From the NCBI GenBank assembly GCA_009926405.1, contig RFOZ01000008.1, forward strand, positions 1 to 27,319: a DNA stretch of 27,319 bases, in the 5' to 3' direction. Below, in pieces: positions 7,876 through 14,052 of this stretch. Both the position numbers and the translations under genes were made by a program. The stretch comes from Cytophagia bacterium. GTDB taxonomy: Bacteria > Bacteroidota > Bacteroidia > UBA7662. Numbering within the stretch: the stretch's first letter is position 1; the number at the start of each line of letters is the position of its first letter. The notes below the pieces were generated by a model. It did no database searches. It saw only the letters and a list, made by a program, of their open reading frames with translations, and had not been told where the DNA came from.

Positions 7876-8499
7876 ATGTTGAATTCAAGCGAATCATGGA
7901 ACCTGTTAGAGCCCTCCCAACCACCTCTGCATTGCTGGCCGGAAGGATCCTTGATTGCAAAATTAATGCATTTGGAGGAGGTCTGCTTTGACCCGGAAAC
8001 ACCCTTTGTCAAGGCGAGCGGCATGAACCGATACCGGATTTTGGACCCCATGGGCTCCCTTCTCTTGACGCTACCCATCGATGGCGGACGGAGCCACCAC
8101 CAAAATCTGGGCAGCGTTCGATTGGTTCAGCGGGTGCATTGGTCCTCGGTGCATTGGAAACGACTCATCAACACCTATCGAAGGGCCCCTTACTTTGAAT
8201 ATTGGGCGGATGACCTCGAAAAAATCATTCGATGGCCGGATTCCTTGCTATTCGATTACAACGTACGCATTTTGGATTACCTGATGGCCAAACTCAGGCA
8301 TCCCCTGAAGATTCGCATCGGTTCGGTGACCCAAAAACCATGGCCCCAAGAAAAGGTATCCCCTCCGTTGCCGTCTTATTACCAACACTTTGAAGAAAAA
8401 CTTGGGTTTGTGCCCGGTTTGAGTGTTTTGGACCTCCTGCTTCAATGCGGCCCAAACGAAGCAAAGGCCTACCTTCTGGGCCTTAGTTTCAATCCTTGA
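7876..8499 (+). CDS. WbqC-like family protein
   Basis: A 207-residue cytoplasmic protein of the WbqC family, which is found in O-antigen and polysaccharide loci; its exact reaction is not firmly established. Family landmarks are an N-terminal segment LHCWPEGSLIAKL, the strand VCFDPETPFVK, an NRYRI segment followed by GSLLLTLPI, and the hallmark HWKRLINTYRRAPYFEYWADDLEKII (about residues 92-117), ending in a DYNVRILDYLMAKL helix. The ATG at 7876 leaves about 18 residues before the conserved core. The only upstream promoter hint is GACATTTG at 7859-7866, one mismatch from TAnnTTTG. It is divergent from the GWxTD gene and 15 bp before the large exported protein gene. Confidence 0.82.
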   Translation: MLNSSESWNLLEPSQPPLHCWPEGSLIAKLMHLEEVCFDPETPFVKASGMNRYRILDPMGSLLLTLPIDGGRSHHQNLGSVRLVQRVHWSSVHWKRLINTYRRAPYFEYWADDLEKIIRWPDSLLFDYNVRILDYLMAKLRHPLKIRIGSVTQKPWPQEKVSPPLPSYYQHFEEKLGFVPGLSVLDLLLQCGPNEAKAYLLGLSFNP

Positions 8500-8502
8500 A
8501 CC

Positions 8503-8510
8503 TAATTTTG
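8503..8510 (+). promoter_or_regulatory. Putative -7 promoter box for the exported protein gene at 8515
   Basis: TAATTTTG matches TAnnTTTG exactly. It ends four bases before the ATG at 8515, suggesting a leaderless transcript in addition to any read-through from the WbqC-like gene. No -33 TTTG at the expected distance. Confidence 0.5.
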
Positions 8511-8514
8511 CTCC

Positions 8515-10596
8515 ATGCCCTGTCCCTCCGAAATCTTTTCAGCAACCCTCCCGAGGCTTGTCCGAATGGCCCTTTTTTGTGCTTTTCTAGCCTTGGTTCT
8601 GGCCCATCCGGTCCTGGCCCAATTTGAAGAAAAAAGCGTACAGGTCGGCCAAATGGGGCTACACCTGACCAATGCGGGGACTGTTGGCAGGCCCAATGTT
8701 CGAAACGAACCTCAGGGCCTACCTTCCATGGAATATCCATTAAATTCCGGGGTTGAACATCTCTTCGAGGCCGGCCTTTGGTTGGGGGCCTACCGCGGCG
8801 GTCAGCTATCCGTTTCGACTGGTTCACTGGATGACGCTTCGGGCTATGCGGCCGGCAAGGCCGGTTTTGAATTTAGCCCCTTGCCCGGTTGGCCCGTCCT
8901 TGAAAAGTCCAGCCTGCCAGGAAATCCCAACTATTCCTTATCGGCCCTGGCACACCAGGAATTCGAATTGCATTTTACCGATTCATTGACCTATGTTCCC
9001 GGCTCAGGACAACCTATTGCCAATCATTTGTTACCGCTCAATGCACGGGTTCAATTGAACAGTCTGGCTTGGAATTTTCCTTTTGCCGATTATTTCACGG
9101 TTCTAAGGTATCGAATCACCAACTTGGGTCCCTTGCCATGGGACTCCTTGTTCATCGGCATGTGGAGCGATTTGGTGGTTCGAAACGTGAATGTAACCAA
9201 CGACCGAGGCAGTGCTTTTTTTAACAAAGGATCGGTGGGCGCGGAAGATTCAATGCAGGCCATCTATGCCTTTCATGTGACCGGGGACGATGCGGGCTTC
9301 GCAAATTCTTACGGAGCAATTCAATACCTTGGAGCCGAATTGGGAGGAACCTTTTATCACCCCGTATCGCCTTCCAGTCCTGGGTTCAAGGTCAACCCCA
9401 ATTATTGGATTTACAACCAAGCGGCGCCCACTTCTGATTTGCAGCGATACGACCGATTGCGCAACCGAGGCAATTTTGGTCCAAGCGCCAACCTAAATGT
9501 CCCTGGTAACCGGGTTCAACTTTTAGGGGCTGGCCCTTTTGCCCGTATCGATAGCGGCCAAAGCGTGGATTATTATGTGGCCTTTGTCTGCGCCCCTCGC
9601 CGACCCGATCAGGTTCCGGATTCCTACGCATCCAGAACCGATCTTCGAAACAACTTGGGCTGGGCGCAGCGCACCTTCCTGGGCGAAGACACCAATGCCA
9701 ACGGTGTTTTGGATAACGGTGAGGACATTAACAGCAACGGCACCTTGGATCGCTTTGTTTTACCAGAGCCACCTGCCCAGCCAAAAATGCGAGCTGAATT
9801 TAGCGAAGATGGCCTGGACCTCTATTGGGACAACGGGGCGGAGGCTTCCATCGATCCCATCACCAAAGCCAAAGACTTTGAAGGCTACCGTTTGTACCTA
9901 AGCAAGCCCGGTGATGATCGGTACCCCGATGCCACGACAAGGATGAATTTAATCGCTCAGTGGGATTCGGCTGGCAATGGTATTGGATACAACAACGGAT
10001 TTGAGGCGATACGATTGACCAATCCAGTTCAATTTGATGACGACTCGGTTATTTACCGATACAAGTACCGGGTGGGTCGTCTCTTGCCGGGTTGGCAGTA
10101 CCTCTGTGCCCTCACGGCCTTGGATGAAGGAAACCCGGCCGTTGGTTTAGAGCCCCTTGAGAGCTCCCGAAGCAGTTCTTTAAGGAGGCTATTCCCTGGC
10201 ACAACCGGTCAGAACGACCCTACCACGCCTCTGGATATCGGGGTTTACCCCAACCCTTACCGATTAGCAGCGGCTTGGGATGGCAGCAACGCCCGATCCA
10301 GAAAACTTGTTTTTTACAACCTGCCACCCCGTTGCCAAATCAAAATCTTCACCCTATCCGGGGATCCCGTCGCTTTGTTAGAGCACAATGCAGACCGTGA
10401 TTTTAACGGAAGCCAAGCCCAGTGGTTTGCGGAATATGCCGGTAATCCAGAACAGGTGGTCATGGCCGGAGGTGAACATGCATGGGATATCCTATCCGAC
10501 AGCAAGCAAAGCATACAGGCAGGAATCTACTTGTTTAATGTTCAGGATTTGGAGACCGACCGGGTCTTTAACGGCAAGTTCGTCGTCCTGCGTTAG
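8515..10596 (+). CDS. Large exported protein with C-terminal PNPYR/FlgD-like sorting-type domain and Ca-binding-like loops
   Basis: A 693-residue exported protein of unknown function. Signal peptide: Arg14 and Arg17, a hydrophobic core MALFCAFLALVLA, and likely cleavage in PVLA-Q near residue 35. The body begins with a segment around EYPLNSGVEHLFEAGLWLGA, as seen in large surface proteins of Bacteroidota and relatives. Residues 390-413 hold two back-to-back acidic DxNxNGxLD loops (DTNANGVLD, DINSNGTLD), resembling dockerin or thrombospondin type-3 calcium loops. From about residue 577 (VYPNPYR) a final Ig-like module ends in GIYLFNV...NGKFVVLR, resembling type IX secretion sorting or FlgD-like domains. 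Outer-membrane export by T9SS is inferred; no T9SS component genes are here. The ATG at 8515 fits the box at 8503; Met18 at 8566 also leaves a signal peptide. It overlaps ssb by 4 bp convergently. Confidence 0.8.
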   Translation: MPCPSEIFSATLPRLVRMALFCAFLALVLAHPVLAQFEEKSVQVGQMGLHLTNAGTVGRPNVRNEPQGLPSMEYPLNSGVEHLFEAGLWLGAYRGGQLSVSTGSLDDASGYAAGKAGFEFSPLPGWPVLEKSSLPGNPNYSLSALAHQEFELHFTDSLTYVPGSGQPIANHLLPLNARVQLNSLAWNFPFADYFTVLRYRITNLGPLPWDSLFIGMWSDLVVRNVNVTNDRGSAFFNKGSVGAEDSMQAIYAFHVTGDDAGFANSYGAIQYLGAELGGTFYHPVSPSSPGFKVNPNYWIYNQAAPTSDLQRYDRLRNRGNFGPSANLNVPGNRVQLLGAGPFARIDSGQSVDYYVAFVCAPRRPDQVPDSYASRTDLRNNLGWAQRTFLGEDTNANGVLDNGEDINSNGTLDRFVLPEPPAQPKMRAEFSEDGLDLYWDNGAEASIDPITKAKDFEGYRLYLSKPGDDRYPDATTRMNLIAQWDSAGNGIGYNNGFEAIRLTNPVQFDDDSVIYRYKYRVGRLLPGWQYLCALTALDEGNPAVGLEPLESSRSSSLRRLFPGTTGQNDPTTPLDIGVYPNPYRLAAAWDGSNARSRKLVFYNLPPRCQIKIFTLSGDPVALLEHNADRDFNGSQAQWFAEYAGNPEQVVMAGGEHAWDILSDSKQSIQAGIYLFNVQDLETDRVFNGKFVVLR

Positions 10597-10976
10597 GACA
10601 TGCTCGTTTCGTTTGCCTCGGGCTCTGCCTCGCTATCGGCGCTGCGACGATCCATAACGGCCAACTCGAGGGCAACTACTTCGGTATAGGAGCGGCGGAC
10701 TCCTTCCTTGTCGTTGTATGTACGGGTGTTAAGTCGACCGTCCAATACCACTTCGGAACCCTTGTGGAGGAGCCTCTCGCAAATTTCGGCCAACTTACCC
10801 CAAGCCACCACTTGATGCCATTGGGTTTCGGCGATTTTCTCGCCTTGATCGCCTACATAGTATTCGTTGGTTGCCAGGCTAAAGCGGGCCATTTTGCGAC
10901 CGTTGCTGATTTCCCTGTATTCGGGATCACGGCCTAGATTACCGATGAGACGGACTTGATTACGGATGTTTCCCAT
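10593..10976 (-). CDS. ssb: Single-stranded DNA-binding protein
   Basis: Binds ssDNA during replication and repair. The OB fold spans residues 1-110: MGNIRNQVRLIGNLGRDPE, then KMARFSLATNE, ETQWHQVVAWGKLAEI, GSEVVLDGRL and TRTYNDKEGVRR, all standard SSB blocks. The start is the ATG at 10976, where the OB fold begins. An in-frame ATG at 11018 would add 14 unsupported residues and lies inside a palindromic control region. The protein is 127 residues, short for SSB (150-180). The tail is acidic (DSEAEPEANE) but ends in TSMS, without the DDLPF/DDIPF tip that recruits partner proteins. It is divergent from the zinc-ribbon gene, and its stop overlaps the convergent exported-protein gene by 4 bp. Confidence 0.92.
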   Translation of the reverse strand: MGNIRNQVRLIGNLGRDPEYREISNGRKMARFSLATNEYYVGDQGEKIAETQWHQVVAWGKLAEICERLLHKGSEVVLDGRLNTRTYNDKEGVRRSYTEVVALELAVMDRRSADSEAEPEANETSMS

Positions 10977-11003
10977 GATTTTGGATTTAAAAGGTGAAGG
11001 TTG

Positions 11004-11026
11004 ATTGAACGAAAACAAAGTTCAAT
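11004..11026. promoter_or_regulatory. Operator-like palindrome ATTGAAC-N9-GTTCAAT between ssb and the zinc-ribbon gene
   Basis: Perfect 7-base arms (11004-11010 and 11020-11026) flank a 9-base A-rich centre. Its right side falls about where the -33 element of the zinc-ribbon promoter should be (box at 11047). On the other strand it contains GAACTTTG (11016-11023), one mismatch from a -7 box and 39 bases before the ssb ATG. A regulator bound here could affect both genes. The regulator is unknown. Confidence 0.45.
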
Positions 11027-11046
11027 TAGCCCGAAACGGATACCCG

Positions 11047-11054
11047 TAGGTTTG
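11047..11054 (+). promoter_or_regulatory. Putative -7 promoter box for the zinc-ribbon gene
   Basis: TAGGTTTG matches TAnnTTTG exactly, 15 bases before the ATG at 11070. The expected -33 position is occupied by the right arm of the palindrome at 11004-11026 rather than by TTTG. Confidence 0.5.
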
Positions 11055-11069
11055 CGCTTATCAACCTTT

Positions 11070-11432
11070 ATGAACCAACGAACTTGCCTTCAATGCGGAG
11101 CAGCTCTGCAGGGGCGCAGCGACAAAAAATTCTGCGATGATTATTGCCGCAACATTCATTACCACCGTCAAACCGGGAACGGCCTTCGCCAAGTCTTGAA
11201 GATCCAGAAAATGTTACGAAAAAATCGAAAGATCCTGGAGGAATGCCTGCGATTGTCCGAAGCAGGTAAACTTATTAACAAAGCCTCCCTGGAGGATAGA
11301 GGTTACCGATTCAAATACCATACCCATACCGAATTACTCCGCGAAAAATCGCCGACGTATTGCTGTTTTGATATGGGTTACCGCAGCGTAGGAACGAAAA
11401 TCGAAATCGTCCGGGTTCGACTGCCCGAGTAA
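11070..11432 (+). CDS. Small zinc-ribbon protein conserved in Bacteroidota, function unknown
   Basis: A 120-residue cytoplasmic protein. The N-terminus carries a Cys4 zinc ribbon, CLQCG followed by KKFCDDYCRN, like the ribbon of small treble-clef or HNH-adjacent proteins. A basic helical region follows (about residues 40-60, QKMLRKNRKILEEC), then a C-terminal part with GYRFKYHTHT and YCCFDMGYR. The KKFC.DYCRN plus RKNRKILEE layout is one I recognise from unnamed Bacteroidota proteins. No function is established to my knowledge. The start is the ATG at 11070, where the ribbon begins four residues later; an in-frame ATT/ATG region further upstream would cross the promoter. It is divergent from ssb, sharing a palindromic control region, and is followed by tRNA-His on the other strand. 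Confidence 0.75.
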   Translation: MNQRTCLQCGAALQGRSDKKFCDDYCRNIHYHRQTGNGLRQVLKIQKMLRKNRKILEECLRLSEAGKLINKASLEDRGYRFKYHTHTELLREKSPTYCCFDMGYRSVGTKIEIVRVRLPE

Positions 11433-11463
11433 TACGGGCCAAAGCGACCCAAGACCTGCGATG

Positions 11464-11538
11464 GGTGGATGATGGGATTCGAACCCACGACCCTCAGAAC
11501 CACAATCTGATGCTCTAACCAACTGAGCTACAACCACC
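11464..11538 (-). tRNA. tRNA-His (anticodon GTG)
   Basis: Reading from 11538 the cloverleaf is complete. There is an extra G-1 pairing with C73, as expected of bacterial tRNA-His. T8-A9, a D-arm AGCTCAGTTGGTTAGAGC, and an anticodon stem TCAGA/TCTGA with loop TTGTGGT (anticodon at 11503-11501) follow. The T-arm has GTGGG-TTCGAAT-CCCAT, and the acceptor strand is CATCCAC. The acceptor stem GTGGTTG/CATCCAC has one T-T mismatch at pair 5-68. CCA is not fully encoded. The gene lies 27 bp downstream of the flippase stop on the same strand, so it may be co-transcribed. Confidence 0.96.
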
Positions 11539-11565
11539 GTAATCCGCAACGGCCCCAAAAGGCCC

Positions 11566-12822
11566 TTAACCGGAAGGAGGCCAAAGATAAGACCGGTACC
11601 GATTCAAAAAATACCCCCCCACAACCATGGCATTAAGCACCAAAACCAAGGACCACCAAGAGGCCACCCCTACAACCCCTCCAAGGTCCATCGCATAACC
11701 CAACCCAAGGGCGGTCAAAAGAGCCGAGCCTGCCGAGGAATAAAACGAAACCCGAACCATTCCCAGGGCCGTAAAATGATGAATCAAAACATTGCTCCAA
11801 GACAAACCCAAAATTCCCGGAGCCATGGACCACCACCAGCTGGTCATGGCTGCATATTCAAGTCCCAAGAGGGCCTCCAACCAGGTCGACGGCAGAAGGA
11901 GTAGACCTATGACGGCCAAAACAGTCCATGCGAAGGCATGTTTTGCCCAGACCCAGGACTGAAGTATCTGGGACCCCGTAGGCTCTCCTCGATGAGAACT
12001 CAAACGCGCCAGCAGAACGGTTGAATACGATTGCGTGATGAGCCACAAGGTTTCGGCTGCTACGATAGCTACCGAATAAACCCCCAAGGTGGCTTCCCCC
12101 CAACCTACCAGAAGGACCCCGTATTGGAGACGATAGACCAAAAATTGAGCCAGATTCGCCGATGCGGTCCAACGATTTTTGGACCAAAGCAGACGAAGGA
12201 GCGTCAAAGGGCTTCGCTGTTCTTCCCAAGCCTTTGGTGAGAATGCTTGGGGCGTTCTTTCCAAAGACCTTGTTTTGAGGTTGGCCCAAGACGTCACCAA
12301 AACCAAGGACAAGATCCAAACCGCAAGGTAAAGGCCTAAGCTTGGTGGGTAGTTCATGGCAAAACAGATCCCCAACCCCAAGGCTGGTAAAACGGCCGAG
12401 GCAGTACCCGTCCAACGGTCCAGTTCCAAATGGCCCTGGCCCAATGCCAAGGCCCTTTGACCAGCCAACCATGCCTGGAAAAAGGCCATGCAAAGGAGGC
12501 CTATGCTCCAAAACCGGTCATCCTCAAAGCTTCCGTGCAAACCGCCCCATGATCCCAAAGCCAGGCTGAGCGAGGCCCCGCCCAAAGCGAAAACAAAAAG
12601 CCATCGAAGCAACCCACTTCGATGTACCCGTGATGAGGCATACAACATGCCGGAACCGGCCCCAAAACCACTGAACAATACAGCAAGGTGGACCAAGGAA
12701 TTCACAAGCGAGGTTTGCCCTCTCAGAACCGGACCCATCCAAGCGGCTGTCAACCAAAGCATGGCCATTGAACCCAGGGTCTGTCCAACCCGAAATACCA
12801 AGGTTAGGGACACCGCTTTCAT
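11566..12822 (-). CDS. Polysaccharide flippase-like membrane protein (MOP/Wzx-type)
   Basis: A 418-residue polytopic membrane protein with roughly 11-12 hydrophobic segments along its length and no soluble domain. It begins FRVGQTLGSMAMLWLTAAWMGP, resembling the first helix and loop of Wzx-type flippases, which move lipid-linked glycans across the inner membrane. Family assignment rests on topology, length and the partner gene, since these proteins have weak motifs. The start is the ATG at 12822, which overlaps the stop of the upstream glycosyltransferase as ATGA. An ATG at 12843 would add seven residues. No polymerase or ligase gene is nearby. Confidence 0.75.
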   Translation of the reverse strand: MKAVSLTLVFRVGQTLGSMAMLWLTAAWMGPVLRGQTSLVNSLVHLAVLFSGFGAGSGMLYASSRVHRSGLLRWLFVFALGGASLSLALGSWGGLHGSFEDDRFWSIGLLCMAFFQAWLAGQRALALGQGHLELDRWTGTASAVLPALGLGICFAMNYPPSLGLYLAVWILSLVLVTSWANLKTRSLERTPQAFSPKAWEEQRSPLTLLRLLWSKNRWTASANLAQFLVYRLQYGVLLVGWGEATLGVYSVAIVAAETLWLITQSYSTVLLARLSSHRGEPTGSQILQSWVWAKHAFAWTVLAVIGLLLLPSTWLEALLGLEYAAMTSWWWSMAPGILGLSWSNVLIHHFTALGMVRVSFYSSAGSALLTALGLGYAMDLGGVVGVASWWSLVLVLNAMVVGGYFLNRYRSYLWPPSG

Positions 12823-13979
12823 GGCCTCCAACCGTCTATCCAATTCAGCATCGCTTCCCCGGCTTCTTCCGTTCGATAGCCTTTCAAACGTTCTTGGACC
12901 CTGTGCATCGCTTCGGCGTTATTCCATGGAAAAAAATCCTTGGTTATCGTTTCTTGCAAGGCTTTTGACCAAGTAATTTGCTGGTCATCCGATAGCGGAA
13001 CCAATCCAGGCAGGCCTTGATAAAACACTTGCAATGGGCGGTATGAAGTCCATAAAGCACAGCCGTTTAGCAACGCCTCGGCAGCCAAAAGCGAGAAAGT
13101 CTCTCGATGACTGGTCAACAAAAGGGCCCGGGAGGATTTCAGTTGATAACACAATTCGGGTGGACTCAAAATCCCTAACCAATCCACACCTTTGACCAAT
13201 GAATAGGCCGACCTGGATTCCGGAGAATATTCCCCGGCAACCCGAAGGCGATAGCCCTCTTCCGCTAATCCACTTTGGGCCCATGCCCCAAAGAGCAGGG
13301 CGGGGTTTTTGACCGGTGCCAAATCCGAAACATGCAAGAAAACACGGGGGTCCCGTAAAGGTTCCTCCCCATCGGAAGGAGCTCCGTGAATCGCTTCGAT
13401 AACATTGGGCAGGGTCGAAACCTTGAGCCCGGAATAAAAATTCGACACAGCATCGGCCAGCCAACGAGAAACAGCTGCCACGGAACGTGCTTTTCGAAAA
13501 GCCCAACGAGCCAAAAACTGAGGGAAAGGCTTCATCGGAATTTTCTCCTCCAAGTATCCCGACCAATGCTCAACGATACCATAAGGCCGACCCAAAAAAA
13601 GAGCCACCACTGCTGCTTTCCAAGCCACTTGAGCCACCACCACCGTGGGTAAATCGCCATGGTGGCGGCGATAAGCACTCAAAAGTCGTACCCATGCAAG
13701 GACTTGAACGAGGAGGGCGCCAAGGCCATCCCTGTAACTCTGGACCCAATGGCGTACAGACCCTTCTTGAAGGTGGTTCGGAGGATTGGAAAAAACGCCC
13801 TGCCGTTGAACCTTCCCACCGGTCCAGCTCCTCGGCTGTACAGCCATAACATCGACCGAGACCGGGCGGCCCGAACGGGAATAAGCCTGCGCCAAGGCTT
13901 CTGCTTGCCGAATCGCAAAAATCCCGTTCCCACTACGTCCGTTCATCGGATACCAGCTCACCAAAAAAAGCACTTTCAT
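12819..13979 (-). CDS. Family 4 glycosyltransferase (GT-B fold)
   Basis: Retaining transferase of 386 residues, probably acting in surface glycan assembly in the cytoplasm. The N-terminal Rossmann domain starts MKVLFLVSWYP and has a glycine-rich GRSGNGIF loop. EHWSGYL (near 165) and AVSRWLADAV are in the linker region. LPNVI, HVSDLAPVKNP and the catalytic EX7E motif (HRETFSLLAAEALLNG) mark the donor-binding C-terminal domain. The open frame continues upstream, but the start is the ATG at 13979, where the first beta strand begins and a TAAATTTG box sits nine bases before. It is coupled to the flippase by an ATGA overlap. Sugar specificity is unknown. Confidence 0.86.
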   Translation of the reverse strand: MKVLFLVSWYPMNGRSGNGIFAIRQAEALAQAYSRSGRPVSVDVMAVQPRSWTGGKVQRQGVFSNPPNHLQEGSVRHWVQSYRDGLGALLVQVLAWVRLLSAYRRHHGDLPTVVVAQVAWKAAVVALFLGRPYGIVEHWSGYLEEKIPMKPFPQFLARWAFRKARSVAAVSRWLADAVSNFYSGLKVSTLPNVIEAIHGAPSDGEEPLRDPRVFLHVSDLAPVKNPALLFGAWAQSGLAEEGYRLRVAGEYSPESRSAYSLVKGVDWLGILSPPELCYQLKSSRALLLTSHRETFSLLAAEALLNGCALWTSYRPLQVFYQGLPGLVPLSDDQQITWSKALQETITKDFFPWNNAEAMHRVQERLKGYRTEEAGEAMLNWIDGWRP

Positions 13980-13988
13980 CGAATCCTT

Positions 13989-13996
13989 CAAATTTA
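13989..13996 (-). promoter_or_regulatory. Putative promoter for the family 4 glycosyltransferase
   Basis: On the minus strand this is TAAATTTG, an exact TAnnTTTG, nine bases before the ATG at 13979. TTTG at 14022-14019 lies 22 bases upstream, a little far for a -33 element. It is back to back with the ostA-like box at 14009-14016. Confidence 0.5.
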
Positions 13997-14008
13997 GAAC
14001 CTTGGGGG

Positions 14009-14016
14009 TATTTTTG
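14009..14016 (+). promoter_or_regulatory. Putative -7 promoter box for the OstA-like gene
   Basis: TATTTTTG matches TAnnTTTG exactly, 36 bases before the ATG at 14053. Only 12 bases separate it from the divergent box at 13989-13996, so polymerases at the two promoters could not bind together. Confidence 0.45.
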
Positions 14017-14052
14017 ACCAAATCAGTGGCCCGAAGGCCGTCAATCCTACCC

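Larger units (their letters stand above)
10997..11068. repeat. Outer 9-base inverted repeat in the ssb/zinc-ribbon control region
   Basis: AAGGTTGAT at 10997-11005 and ATCAACCTT at 11060-11068 are perfect inverted copies. ATCAACCTT therefore lies upstream of both divergent genes: two bases from the zinc-ribbon ATG, and 20 bases from the ssb ATG. The left arm shares two bases with the inner palindrome at 11004-11026. It may be a paired regulatory motif or chance. Confidence 0.4.

Noticed and set aside
11540..11565. GGCC-rich possible terminator hairpin between flippase and tRNA-His
   Set aside because: Stem of only four self-complementary bases and no T-run; not distinguishable from chance.
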